A DNA stretch of 64,000 nucleotides. Origin: Auanema rhodensis (lineage: Eukaryota; Nematoda; Chromadorea; Rhabditida; Rhabditidae). Positions within the stretch are counted from its first letter, which is position 1. Each line of letters begins with the position of its first letter. Of the stretch, positions 37,128-50,854 are shown one piece after another. Location of the stretch: assembly GCA_964057225.1 (NCBI GenBank), contig CAXKVF010000077.1, positions 310,001 to 374,000 of the forward strand. Reading direction: 5' to 3'. The translations under genes and the position numbers were made by a program. The notes beneath the pieces are model-generated. The model was not told where the DNA came from. It did no database searches and saw only the letters and a list, made by a program, of their open reading frames with translations.

Positions 37128-38535
37128 CATTTAATTAGCATAAATTAAAGTTCACGTAAATTTCAAAGTCATGGTTACCATGCACCAATATCAATAAAAA
37201 TTTGTTTTTAAACTAATATGGACATGGGGAATCTAATTTTGAAAACCGCATCTCTTTATCTTTCACGTGAAGCGAGTTACATACCAAGTGCACATCACGT
37301 GTACATTTAATTAGCATAAATTAAAATTCACGTAAATTTCAAAGTCATGGTTACCATGCACCAATATCAATAAAAATTTGTTTTTAGACTAATATGGACA
37401 TGGGGAATCTAATTTTGAAAACCGCATCTCTTTATCTTTCACGTGAAGCGAGTTACATACCAAGTGCACATCACGTGTACATTTAATTAGCATAAATTAA
37501 AGTTCACGTAAATTTCAAAGTCATGGTTACCATGAACCAATATCAATAAAAATTTGTTTTTAGACTAATATGGACATGGGGAATCTAATTTTGAAAACCG
37601 CATCTCTTTATCTTTCACGTGAAGCGAGTTACATACCAAGTGCACATCACGTGTACATTTAATTAGCATAAATTAAAGTTCACGTAAATTTCAAAGTCAT
37701 GGTTACCATGAACCAATATCAATAAAAATTTGTTTTTAGACTAATATGGACATGGGGAATCTAATTTTGAAAACCGCATCTTTTTATCTTTCACGTGAAG
37801 CGAGTTACATACCAAGTGCCCATCACGTGTACATTTAATTAGCATAAATTAAAGTTCACGTAAATTTCAAAGTCATGGTTACCATGCACCAATATCAATG
37901 AAAATTTGTTTTTAGACTAATATGGACATGGGGAATCTAATTTTGAAAACCGCATCTCGTTATCTTTCACGTGAAGCGAGTTACATACCAAGTGCACATC
38001 ACGTGTACATTTAATTAGCATAAATTAAAGTTCACGTAAATTTCAAAGTCATGGTTACCATGCACCAATATCAATAAAAATTTGTTTTTAGACTAATATG
38101 GACATGGGGAATCTAATTTTGAAAACCGCATCTCTTTATCTTTCACGTGAAGCGAGTTACATACCAAGTGCACATCACGTGTACATTTAATTAGCATAAA
38201 TTAAAGTTCACGTAAATTTCAAAGTCATGGTTACCATGCACCAATATCAATAAAAATTTGTTTTTAGACTAATATGGACATGGGGAATCTAATTTTGAAA
38301 ACCGCATCTCTTTATCTTTCACGTGAAGCGAGTTACATACCAAGTGCACATCACGTGTACATTTAATTAGCATAAATTAAAGTTCACGTAAATTTCAAAG
38401 TCATGGTTACCATGAACCAATATCAATAAAAATTTGTTTTTAGACTAATATGGACATGGGGAATCTAATTTTGAAAACCGCATCTCTTTATCTTTCACGT
38501 GAAGCGAGTTACATACCAAGTGCCCATCACGTGTA
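37128..38535 (+). repeat. 9-mer HOR, unit 5, last copy (m212-m219)
   Basis: p q r s t u v s, 1408 bp; the first s also has C127T and t has A69G. The closing w is replaced by the T128C monomer starting the next block. Confidence 0.85.
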
Positions 38536-39415
38536 CATTTAATTAGCATAAATTAAAGTTCACGTAAATTTCAAAGTCATGGTTACCATGCACCAATATC
38601 AATAAAAATTTGTTTTTAGACTAATATGGACATGGGGAATCTAATTTTGAAAACCGCATCTCCTTATCTTTCACGTGAAGCGAGTTACATACCAAGTGCA
38701 CATCACGTGTACATTTAATTAGCATAAATTAAAGTTCACGTAAATTTCAAAGTCATGGTTACCATGCACCAATATCAATAAAAATTTGTTTTTAGACTAA
38801 TATGGACATGGGGAATCTAATTTTGAAAACCGCATCTCTTCATCTTTCACGTGAAGCGAGTTACATACCAAGTGCACATCACGTGTACATTTAATTAGCA
38901 TAAATTAAAGTTCACGTAAATTTCAAAGTCATGGTTACCATGCACCAATGTCAATAAAAATTTGTTTTTAGACTAATATGGACATGGGGAATCTAATTTT
39001 GAAAACCGCATCTCTTCATCTTTCACGTGAAGCGAGTTACATACCAAGTGCACATCACGTGTACATTTAATTAGCATAAATTAAAGTTCACGTAAATTTC
39101 AAAGTCATGGTTACCATGCACCAATATCAATAAAAATTTGTTTTTAGACTAATATGGACATGGGGAATCTAATTTTGAAAACCGCATCTCTTCATCTTTC
39201 ACGTGAAGCGAGTTACATACCAAGTGCACATCACGTGTACATTTAATTAGCATAAATTAAAGTTCACGTAAATTTCAAAGTCATGGTTACCATGCACCAA
39301 TATCAATAAAAATTTGTTTTTAGACTAATATGGACATGGGGAATCTAATTTTGAAAACCGCATCTCTCTATCTTTCACGTGAAGCGAGTTACATACCAAG
39401 TGCACATCACGTGTA
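38360..39415 (+). repeat. 6-monomer block with a distant copy at 58247-60006
   Basis: m219-m224: A165C; A56C+T128C; A56C+T130C; A56C+A63G+T130C; A56C+T130C; A56C+T129C. The same order recurs from 58247, with the fifth member present five times. T128C appears in only these two places. Spacing is 19887 bp (113 monomers minus the one deletion between) for the left markers. Confidence 0.88.
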
Positions 39416-41703
39416 CATTTAATTAGCATAAATTAAAGTTCACGTAAATTTCAAAGTCATGGTTACCATGAACCAATATCAATAAAAATTTGTTTTTAGA
39501 CTAATATGGACATGGGGAATCTAATTTTGAAAACCGCATCTCTTTACCTTTCACGTGAAGCGAGTTACATACCAAGTGCACATCACGTGTACATTTAATT
39601 AGCTTAAATTAAAGTTCACGTAAATTTCAAAGTCATGGTTACCATGAACCAATATCAATAAAAATTTGTTTTTAGACTAATATGGACATGGGGAATCTAA
39701 TTTTGAAAACCGCATCTTTTTATCTTTCACGTGAAGCGAGTTACATACCAAGTGCACATCACGTGTACATTTAATTAGCATAAATTAAAGTTCACGTAAA
39801 TTTCAAAGTCATGGTTACCATGAACCAATATCAATAAAAATTTGTTTTTAGACTAATATGGACATGGGGAATCTAATTTTGAAAACCGCATCTCTTTATC
39901 TTTCACGTGAAGCGAGTTACATACCAAGTGCACATCACGTATACATTTAATTAGCATAAATTAAAGTTCACGTAAATTTCAAAGTCATGGTTACCATGAA
40001 CCAATATCAATAAAAATTTGTTTTTAGACTAATATGGACATGCGGAATCTAATTTTGAAAACCGCATCTCTTTATCTTTCACGTGAAGCGAGTTACATAC
40101 CAAGTGCACATCACGTGTACATTTAATTAGCATAAATTAAAGTTCACGTAAATTTCAAAGTCATGGTTACCATGCACCAATATCAATAAAAATTTGTTTT
40201 TAAACTAATATGGACATGGGGAATCTAATTTTGAAAACCGCATCTCTTTATCTTTCACGTGAAGCGAGTTACATACCAAGTGCACATCACGTGTACATTT
40301 AATTAGCATAAATTAAAGTTCACGTAAATTTCAAAGTCATGGTTACCATTCACCAATATCAATAAAAATTTGTTTTTAGACTAATATGGACATGGGGAAT
40401 CTAATTTTGAAAACCGCATCTCTTTATCTTTCACGTGAAGCGAGTTACATACCAAGTGCACATCACGTGTACATTTAATTAGCATAAATTAAAGTTCACG
40501 TAAATTTCAAAGTCATGGTTACCATGAACCAATATCAATAAAAATTTGTTTTTAGACTAATATGGACATGGGGAATCTAATTTTGAAAACCGCATCTCTT
40601 TATCTTTCACGTGAAGCGAGTTACATACCAAGTGCACATCACGTGTACATTTAATTAGCATAAATTAAAGTTCACGTAAATTTCAAAGTCATGGTTACCA
40701 TGAACCAATATCAATAAAAATTTGTTTTTAGACTAATATGGACATGGGGAATCTAATTTTGAAAACCGCATCTCTTTATCTTTCACATGAAGCGAGTTAC
40801 ATACCAAGTGCACATCACGTGTACATTTAATTAGCATAAATTAAAGTTCACGTAAATTTCAAAGTCATGGTTACCATGAACCAATATCAATAAAAATTTG
40901 TTTTTAGACTAATATGGACATGGGGAATCTAATTTTGAAAACCGCATCTCTTTATCTTTCACGTGAAGCGAGTTACATACCAAGTGCACATCACGTGTAC
41001 ATTTAATTAGCATAAATTAAAGTTCACGTAAATTTCAAAGTCATGGTTACCATGAACCAATATCAATAAAAATTTGTTTTTAGACTAATATGGACATGGG
41101 GAATCTAATTTTGAAAACCGCATCTCTTTATCTTTCACGTGAAGCGAGTTACATACCAAGTGCACATCACGTGTACATTTAATTAGCATAAATTAAAGTT
41201 CACGTAAATTTCAAAGTCATGGTTACCATGAACCAATATCAATAAAAATTTGTTTTTAGACTAATATGGACATGGGGAATCTAATTTTGAAAACCGCATC
41301 TCTTTATCTTTCACGTGAAGCGAGTTACATACCAAGTGCACATCACGTGTACATTTAATTAGCATAAATTAAAGTTCACGTAAATTTCAAAGTCATGGTT
41401 ACCATGAACCAATATCAATAAAAATTTGTTTTTAGACTAATATGGACATGGGGAATCTAATTTTGAAAACCGCATCTCTTTATCTTTCACGTGAAGCGAG
41501 TTACATACCAAGTGCACATCACGTGTACATTTAATTAGCATAAATTAAAGTTCACGTAAATTTCAAAGTCATGGTTACCATGAACCAATATCAATAAAAA
41601 TTTGTTTTTAGACTAATATGGACATGGGGAATCTAATTTTGAAAACCGCATCTCTTTATCTTTCACGTGAAGCGAGTTACATACCAAGTGCACATCACGT
41701 GTA
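39416..41703 (+). repeat. Consensus-like monomers m225-m237
   Basis: Few variants: T132C in m225, A13T+C127T in m226, the first G174A in m227, G101C in m228, A56C+G84A in m229, G55T+A56C in m230, G140A in m232. m233-m237 (40824-41703) are five consecutive monomers identical to the reference. Confidence 0.85.
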
Positions 41704-42583
41704 CATTTAATTAGCATAAATTAAAGTTCACGTAAATTACAAAGTCATGGTTACCATGAACCAATATCAATAAAAATTTGTTTTTAGACTAATATGGACA
41801 TGGGGAATCTAATTTTGAAAACCGCATCTCTTTATCTTTCACGTGGAGCGAGTTACATACCAAGTGCCCATCACGTGTACATTTAATTAGCATAAATTAA
41901 AGTTCACGTAAATTTCAAAGTCATGGTTACCATGCACCAATATCAATAAAAATTTGTTTTTAGACTAATATGGACATGGGGAATCTAATTTTGAAAACCG
42001 CATCTCGTTATCTTTCACGTGAAGCGAGTTACATACCAAGTGCACATCACGTGTACATTTAATTAGCATAAATTAAATTTCACGTAAATTTCAAAGTCAT
42101 GGTTACCATGCACCAATATCAATAAAAATTTGTTTTTAGACTAATATGGACATGGGGAATCTAATTTTGAAAACCGCATCTCTTTATCTTTCACGTGAAG
42201 CGAGTTACATACCAAGTGCACATCACGTGTACATTTAATTAGCATAAATTAAAGTTCACGTAAATTTCAAAGTCATGGTTACCATGCACCAATATCAATA
42301 AAAATTTGTTTTTAGACTAATATGGACATGGGGAATCTAATTTTGAAAACCGCATCTCTTTATCTTTCACGTGAAGCGAGTTACATACCAAGTGCACATC
42401 ACGTGTACATTTAATTAGCATAAATTAAAGTTCACGTAAATTTCAAAGTCATGGTTACCATGAACCAATATCAATAAAAATTTGTTTTTAGACTAATATG
42501 GACATGGGGAATCTAATTTTGAAAACCGCATCTCTTTATCTTTCACGTGAAGCGAGTTACATACCAAGTGCACATCACGTATA
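41704..42583 (+). repeat. 5-monomer tandem duplication, copy 1 (m238-m242)
   Basis: Order A165C (with private T36A and A143G), A56C+T128G, A56C+G23T, A56C, G174A. Repeated immediately downstream. Confidence 0.9.
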
Positions 42584-43462
42584 CATTTAATTAGCATAAA
42601 TTAAAGTTCACGTAAATTTCAAAGTCATGGTTACCATGAACCAATATCAATAAAAATTTGTTTTTAGACTAATATGGACATGGGGAATCTAATTTTGAAA
42701 ACCGCATCTCTTTATCTTTCACGTGAAGCGAGTTACATACCAAGTGCCCATCACGTGTACATTTAATTAGCATAAATTAAAGTTCACGTAAATTTCAAAG
42801 TCATGGTTACCATGCACCAATATCAATAAAAATTCTTTTTAGACTAATATGGACATGGGGAATCTAATTTTGAAAACCGCATCTCGTTATCTTTCACGTG
42901 AAGCGAGTTACATACCAAGTGCACATCACGTGTACATTTAATTAGCATAAATTAAATTTCACGTAAATTTCAAAGTCATGGTTACCATGCACCAATATCA
43001 ATAAAAATTTGTTTTTAGACTAATATGGACATGGGGAATCTAATTTTGAAAACCGCATCTCTTTATCTTTCACGTGAAGCGAGTTACATACCAAGTGCAC
43101 ATCACGTGTACATTTAATTAGCATAAATTAAAGTTCACGTAAATTTCAAAGTCATGGTTACCATGCACCAATATCAATAAAAATTTGTTTTTAGACTAAT
43201 ATGGACATGGGGAATCTAATTTTGAAAACCGCATCTCTTTATCTTTCACGTGAAGCGAGTTACATACCAAGTGCACATCACGTGTACATTTAATTAGCAT
43301 AAATTAAAGTTCACGTAAATTTCAAAGTCATGGTTACCATGAACCAATATCAATAAAAATTTGTTTTTAGACTAATATGGACATGGGGAATCTAATTTTG
43401 AAAACCGCATCTCTTTATCTTTCACGTGAAGCGAGTTACATACCAAGTGCACATCACGTATA
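42584..43462 (+). repeat. 5-monomer tandem duplication, copy 2 (m243-m247)
   Basis: Same order as copy 1, but 879 bp because its second monomer (42760-42934) lost one base of the T tract. G23T occurs only in these two copies, so the duplication is recent. Copy 1 has private changes copy 2 lacks. Confidence 0.9.
42760..42934 (+). repeat. Independent 175-bp monomer (m244)
   Basis: One base is lost in the A/T tract, together with A56C and T128G. It lacks C58G and G102A of type C, so this deletion arose separately; its duplicate partner m239 (41880) is full length. Confidence 0.9.
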
Positions 43463-46400
43463 CATTTAATTAGCATAAATTAAAGTTCACGTAAATTTCA
43501 AAGTCATGGTTACCATGAACCAATATCAATAAAAATTTGTTTTTAGACTAATATGGACATGGGGAATCTAATTTTGAAAACCGCATCTCTTTATCTTTCA
43601 CGTGAAGCGAGTTACATACCAAGTGCACATCACGTGTACATTTAATTAGCATAAATTAAAGTTCACGTAAATTTCAAAGTCATGGTTACCATGCACCAAT
43701 ATCAATAAAAATTTGTTTTTAAACTAATATGGACATGGGGAATCTAATTTTGAAAACCGCATCTCTTTATCTTTCACGTGAAGCGAGTTACATACCAAGT
43801 GCACATCACGTGTACATTTAATTAGCATAAATTAAAGTTCACGTAAATTTCAAAGTCATGGTTACCATGAACCAATATCAATAAAAATTTGTTTTTAGAC
43901 TAATATGGACATGGGGAATCTAATTTTGAAAACCGCATCTCTTTATCTTTCACGTGAAGCGAGTTACATACCAAGTGCACATCACGTGTACATTTAATTA
44001 GCATAAATTAAAGTTCACGTAAATTTCAAAGTCATGGTTACCATGAACCAATATCAATAAAAATTTGTTTTTAGACTAATATGGACATGGGGAATCTAAT
44101 TTTGAAAACCGCATCTCTTTATCTTTCACGTGAAGCGAGTTACATACCAAGTGCACATCACGTGTACATTTAATTAGCATAAATTAAAGTTCACGTAAAT
44201 TTCAAAGTCATGGTTACCATGAACCAATATCAATAAAAATTTGTTTTTAGACTAATATGGACATGGGGAATCTAATTTTGAAAACCGCATCTCTTTATCT
44301 TTCACGTGAAGCGAGTTACATACCAAGTGCACATCACGTATACATTTAATTAGCATAAATTAAAGTTCACGTAAATTTCAAAGTCATGGTTACCATGAAC
44401 CAATATCAATAAAAATTTGTTTTTAGACTAATATGGACATGGGGAATCTAATTTTGAAAACCGCATCTCTTTATCTTTCACGTGAAGCGAGTTACATACC
44501 AAGTGCACATCACGTGTACATTTAATTAGCATAAATTAAAGTTCACGTAAATTTCAAAGTCATGGTTACCATGAACCAATATCAATAAAAATTTGTTTTT
44601 AGACTAATATGGACATGGGGAATCTAATTTTGAAAACCGCATCTCTTTATCTTTCACGTGAAGCGAGTTACATACCAAGTGCACATCACGTATACATTTA
44701 ATTAGCATAAATTAAAGTTCACGTAAATTTCAAAGTCATGGTTACCATGAACCAATATCAATAAAAATTTGTTTTTAGACTAATATGGACATGGGGAATC
44801 TAATTTTGAAAACCGCATCTCTTTATCTTTCACGTGAAGCGAGTTACATACCAAGTGCACATCACGTGTACATTTAATTAGCATAAATTAAAGTTCACGT
44901 AAATTTCAAAGTCATGGTTACCATGCACCAATATCAATAAAAATTTGTTTTTAGACTAATATGGACATGGGGAATCTAATTTTGAAAACCGCATCTCTTT
45001 ATCTTTCACGTGAAGCGAGTTACATACCAAGTGCACATCACGTGTACATTTAATTAGCATAAATTAAAGTTCACGTAAATTTCAAAGTCATGGTTACCAT
45101 GAACCAATATCAATAAAAATTTGTTTTTAGACTAATATGGACATGGGGAATCTAATTTTGAAAACCGCATCTCTTTATCTTTCACGTGAAGCGAGTTACA
45201 TACCAAGTGCACATCACGTATACATTTAATTAGCATAAATTAAAGTTCACGTAAATTTCAAAGTCATGGTTACCATGAACCAATATCAATAAAAATTTGT
45301 TTTTAGACTAATATGGACATGGGGAATCTAATTTTGAAAACCGCATCTCGTTATCTTTCACGTGAAGCGAGTTACATACCAAGTGCACATCACGTGTACA
45401 TTTAATTAGCATAAGTTAAAGTTCACGTAAATTTCAAAGTCATGGTTACCATGCACCAATATCAATAAAAATTTGTTTTTAAACTAATATGGACATGGGG
45501 AATCTAATTTTGAAAACCGCATCTCTTTATCTTTCACGTGAAGCGAGTTACATACCAAGTGCACATCACGTGTACATTTAATTAGCATAAATTAAAGTTC
45601 ACGTAAATTTCAAAGTCATGGTTACCATGCACCAATATCAATAAAAATTTGTTTTTAGACTAATATGGACATGGGGAATCTAATTTTGAAAACCGCATCT
45701 CTTTATCTTTCACGTGAAGCGAGTTACATACCAAGTGCACATCACGTGTACATTTAATTAGCATAAATTAAAGTTCACGTAAATTTCAAAGTCATGGTTA
45801 CCATGAACCAATATCAATAAAAAGTTCTTTTTAGACTAATATGGACATGGGGAATCTAATTTTGAAAACCGCATCTCTTTATCTTTCACGTGAAGCGAGT
45901 TACATACCAAGAGCACATCACGTGTACATTTAATTAGCATAAATTAAAGTTCACGTAAATTTCAAAGTCATGGTTACCATGAACCAATATCAATAAAAAT
46001 TTGTTTTTAAACTAATATGGACATGGGGAATCTAATTTTGAAAACCGCATCTCTTTATCTTTCACGTGAAGCGAGTTACATACCAAGTGCCCATCACGTG
46101 TACATTTAATTAGCATAAATTAAAGTTCACGTAAATTTCAAAGTCATGGTTACCATGCACCAATATCAATAAAAATTTGTTTTTAGACTAATATGGACAT
46201 GGGGAATCTAATTTTGAAAACCGCATCTCTTTATCTTTCACGTGAAGCGAGTTACATACCAAGTGCACATCACGTGTACATTTAATTAGCATAAATTAAA
46301 GTTCACGTAAATTTCAAAGTCATGGTTACCATGAACCAATATCAATAAAAATTTCTTTTTAGACTAATATGGACATGGGGAATCTAATTTTGAAAACCGC

Positions 46401-46630
46401 ATCTCTTTATCTTTCACGTGAAGCGAGTTACATACCAAGAGCACATCACGTGTACATTTAATTAGCATAAATTAAAGTTCACGTAAATTTCAAAGTCATG
46501 GTTACCATGAACCAATATCAATAAAAATTTGTTTTTAGACTAATATGGACATGGGGAATCTAATTTTGAAAACCGCATCTCTTTATCTTTCACGTGAAGC
46601 GAGTTACATACCAAGTGCCCATCACGTGTA
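43463..46630 (+). repeat. Mixed monomers m248-m265 (G174A, T162A and A165C types)
   Basis: G174A monomers alternate with reference monomers at 44167, 44519 and 45047. T162A first appears in m261 (45751). From m256 on, the order belongs to the thrice-present 11-monomer block annotated at 44871. m249 is a G84A monomer. Confidence 0.83.
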
Positions 46631-46806
46631 CATTTAATTAGCATAAATTAAAGTTCACGTAAATTTCAAAGTCATGGTTACCATGCACCAATATCAATAA
46701 AAATTTGTTTTTAAACTAATATGGACATGGGGAATCTAATTTTGAAAACCGCATCTCTTTATCTTTCACGTGAAGCGAGTTACATACCAAGTGCACATCA
46801 CGTGTA
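44871..46806 (+). repeat. 11-monomer block, copy 1 of 3 (m256-m266)
   Basis: Order: A56C; G174A; T128G; A17G+A56C+G84A; A56C; T162A with AAAGTTC; G84A+A165C; A56C; G77C+T162A; A165C; A56C+G84A. It recurs at 50679-52614 (33 monomers, 5808 bp later) and 54023-55958. Copies 1 and 2 share the rare AAAGTTC tract; copy 3 lacks it. Confidence 0.88.
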
Positions 46807-48566
46807 CTTTTAATTAGCATAAATTAAAGTTCACGTAAATTTCAAAGTCATGGTTACCATGAACCAATATCAATAAAAATTTCTTTTTAGACTAATATGG
46901 ACATGGGGAATCTAATTTTGAAAACCGCATCTCTTTATCTTTCACGTGAAGCGAGTTACATACCAAGAGCACATCACGTGTACATTTAATTAGCATAAAT
47001 TAAAGTTCACGTAAATTTCAAAGTCATGGTTACCATGAACCAATATCAATAAAAATTTGTTTTTAGACTAATATGGACATGGGGAATCTAATTTTGAAAA
47101 CCGCATCTCTTTATCTTTCACGTGAAGCGAGTTACATACCAAGTGCCCATCACGTGTACATTTAATTAGCATAAATTAAAGTTCACGTAAATTTCAAAGT
47201 CATGGTTACCATGCACCAATATCAATAAAAATTTGTTTTTAAACTAATATGGACATGGGGAATCTAATTTTGAAAACCGCATCTCTTTATCTTTCACGTG
47301 AAGCGAGTTACATACCAAGTGCACATCACGTGTACATTTAATTAGCATAAATTAAAGTTCACGTAAATTTCAAAGTCATGGTTACCATGAACCAATATCA
47401 ATAAAAATTTGTTTTTAGACTAATATGGACATGGGGAATCTAATTTTGAAAACCGCATCTCTTTATCTTTCACGTGAAGCGAGTTACATACCAAGTGCCC
47501 ATCACGTGTACATTTAATTAGCATAAATTAAAGTTCACGTAAATTTCAAAGTCATGGTTACCATGCACCAATATCAATAAAAATTTGTTTTTAAACTAAT
47601 ATGGACATGGGGAATCTAATTTTGAAAACCGCATCTCTTTATCTTTCACGTGAAGCGAGTTACATACCAAGTGCACATCACGTGTACATTTAATTAGCAT
47701 AAATTAAAGTTCACGTAAATTTCAAAGTCATGGTTACCATGAACCAATATCAATAAAAATTTGTTTTTAGACTAATATGGACATGGGGAATCTAATTTTG
47801 AAAACCGCATCTCTTTATCTTTCACGTGAAGCGAGTTACATACCAAGTGCACATCACGTGTACATTTAATTAGCATAAATTAAAGTTCACGTAAATTTCA
47901 AAGTCATGGTTACCATGAACCAATATCAATAAAAATTTGTTTTTAGACTAATATGGACATGGGGAATCTAATTTTGAAAACCGCATCTCTTTATCTTTCA
48001 CGTGAAGCGAGTTACATACCAAGTGCACATCACGTGTACATTTAATTAGCATAAATTAAAGTTCACGTAAATTTCAAAGTCATGGTTACCATGAACCAAT
48101 ATCAATAAAAATTTGTTTTTAGACTAATATGGACATGGGGAATCTAATTTTGAAAACCGCATCTCTTTATCTTTCACGTGAAGCGAGTTACATACCAAGT
48201 GCACATCACGTATACATTTAATTAGCATAAATTAAAGTTCACGTAAATTTCAAAGTCATGGTTACCATGAACCAATATCAATAAAAATTTGTTTTTAGAC
48301 TAATATGGACATGGGGAATCTAATTTTGAAAACCGCATCTCTTTATCTTTCACGTGAAGCGAGTTACATACCAAGTGCACATCACGTGTACATTTAATTA
48401 GCATAAATTAAAGTTCACGTAAATTTCAAAGTCATGGTTACCATGAACCAATATCAATAAAAATTTGTTTTTAGACTAATATGGACATGGGGAATCTAAT
48501 TTTGAAAACCGCATCTCTTTATCTTTCACGTGAAGCGAGTTACATACCAAGTGCACATCACGTGTA
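46631..48566 (+). repeat. 11-monomer HOR, copy 1 (m266-m276)
   Basis: Order: A56C+G84A; A2T+G77C+T162A; A165C; A56C+G84A; A165C; A56C+G84A; reference; reference; G174A; reference; reference. 1936 bp, followed immediately by an apparently identical second copy. Confidence 0.9.
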
Positions 48567-50502
48567 CATTTAATTAGCATAAATTAAAGTTCACGTAAAT
48601 TTCAAAGTCATGGTTACCATGCACCAATATCAATAAAAATTTGTTTTTAAACTAATATGGACATGGGGAATCTAATTTTGAAAACCGCATCTCTTTATCT
48701 TTCACGTGAAGCGAGTTACATACCAAGTGCACATCACGTGTACTTTTAATTAGCATAAATTAAAGTTCACGTAAATTTCAAAGTCATGGTTACCATGAAC
48801 CAATATCAATAAAAATTTCTTTTTAGACTAATATGGACATGGGGAATCTAATTTTGAAAACCGCATCTCTTTATCTTTCACGTGAAGCGAGTTACATACC
48901 AAGAGCACATCACGTGTACATTTAATTAGCATAAATTAAAGTTCACGTAAATTTCAAAGTCATGGTTACCATGAACCAATATCAATAAAAATTTGTTTTT
49001 AGACTAATATGGACATGGGGAATCTAATTTTGAAAACCGCATCTCTTTATCTTTCACGTGAAGCGAGTTACATACCAAGTGCCCATCACGTGTACATTTA
49101 ATTAGCATAAATTAAAGTTCACGTAAATTTCAAAGTCATGGTTACCATGCACCAATATCAATAAAAATTTGTTTTTAAACTAATATGGACATGGGGAATC
49201 TAATTTTGAAAACCGCATCTCTTTATCTTTCACGTGAAGCGAGTTACATACCAAGTGCACATCACGTGTACATTTAATTAGCATAAATTAAAGTTCACGT
49301 AAATTTCAAAGTCATGGTTACCATGAACCAATATCAATAAAAATTTGTTTTTAGACTAATATGGACATGGGGAATCTAATTTTGAAAACCGCATCTCTTT
49401 ATCTTTCACGTGAAGCGAGTTACATACCAAGTGCCCATCACGTGTACATTTAATTAGCATAAATTAAAGTTCACGTAAATTTCAAAGTCATGGTTACCAT
49501 GCACCAATATCAATAAAAATTTGTTTTTAAACTAATATGGACATGGGGAATCTAATTTTGAAAACCGCATCTCTTTATCTTTCACGTGAAGCGAGTTACA
49601 TACCAAGTGCACATCACGTGTACATTTAATTAGCATAAATTAAAGTTCACGTAAATTTCAAAGTCATGGTTACCATGAACCAATATCAATAAAAATTTGT
49701 TTTTAGACTAATATGGACATGGGGAATCTAATTTTGAAAACCGCATCTCTTTATCTTTCACGTGAAGCGAGTTACATACCAAGTGCACATCACGTGTACA
49801 TTTAATTAGCATAAATTAAAGTTCACGTAAATTTCAAAGTCATGGTTACCATGAACCAATATCAATAAAAATTTGTTTTTAGACTAATATGGACATGGGG
49901 AATCTAATTTTGAAAACCGCATCTCTTTATCTTTCACGTGAAGCGAGTTACATACCAAGTGCACATCACGTGTACATTTAATTAGCATAAATTAAAGTTC
50001 ACGTAAATTTCAAAGTCATGGTTACCATGAACCAATATCAATAAAAATTTGTTTTTAGACTAATATGGACATGGGGAATCTAATTTTGAAAACCGCATCT
50101 CTTTATCTTTCACGTGAAGCGAGTTACATACCAAGTGCACATCACGTATACATTTAATTAGCATAAATTAAAGTTCACGTAAATTTCAAAGTCATGGTTA
50201 CCATGAACCAATATCAATAAAAATTTGTTTTTAGACTAATATGGACATGGGGAATCTAATTTTGAAAACCGCATCTCTTTATCTTTCACGTGAAGCGAGT
50301 TACATACCAAGTGCACATCACGTGTACATTTAATTAGCATAAATTAAAGTTCACGTAAATTTCAAAGTCATGGTTACCATGAACCAATATCAATAAAAAT
50401 TTGTTTTTAGACTAATATGGACATGGGGAATCTAATTTTGAAAACCGCATCTCTTTATCTTTCACGTGAAGCGAGTTACATACCAAGTGCACATCACGTG
50501 TA
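48567..50502 (+). repeat. 11-monomer HOR, copy 2 (m277-m287)
   Basis: Repeats every marker of 46631-48566 at 1936-bp spacing, including A2T, which was seen only in these two places (46808 and 48744). I saw no differences between the copies, suggesting a very recent event. Confidence 0.9.
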
Positions 50503-50854
50503 CATTTAATTAGCATAAATTAAAGTTCACGTAAATTTCAAAGTCATGGTTACCATGCACCAATATCAATAAAAATTTGTTTTTAGACTAATATGGACAT
50601 GGGGAATCTAATTTTGAAAACCGCATCTCTTTATCTTTCACGTGAAGCGAGTTACATACCAAGTGCACATCACGTGTACATTTAATTAGCATAAATTAAA
50701 GTTCACGTAAATTTCAAAGTCATGGTTACCATGCACCAATATCAATAAAAATTTGTTTTTAGACTAATATGGACATGGGGAATCTAATTTTGAAAACCGC
50801 ATCTCTTTATCTTTCACGTGAAGCGAGTTACATACCAAGTGCACATCACGTGTA
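50503..50854 (+). repeat. Two plain C56 monomers (m288-m289)
   Basis: Both carry only A56C. The second is also the first member of copy 2 of the 11-monomer block (50679-52614). Confidence 0.8.

Larger units (their letters stand above)
30264..38535 (+). repeat. 9-monomer higher-order repeat domain (unit 1584 bp)
   Basis: Basic order: p(A56C+G84A), q(A56C+G23A), r(reference), s(A165C), t(A56C+T128G), u(A56C), v(A56C), s(A165C), w(reference). The 9-mer form is 30264-31847. Variants: 31848-33959 (12 monomers: p q r s w s t u v s, a C56+A165C monomer, w); 33960-35895 (11: p q r s w s t u v s w); 35896-37127 (7: p q, then C56 monomers u and v, s, w); 37128-38535 (8: p q r s t u v s). The p-q pair is always adjacent and marks each start. 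q in the last unit keeps G23A. Confidence 0.92.
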
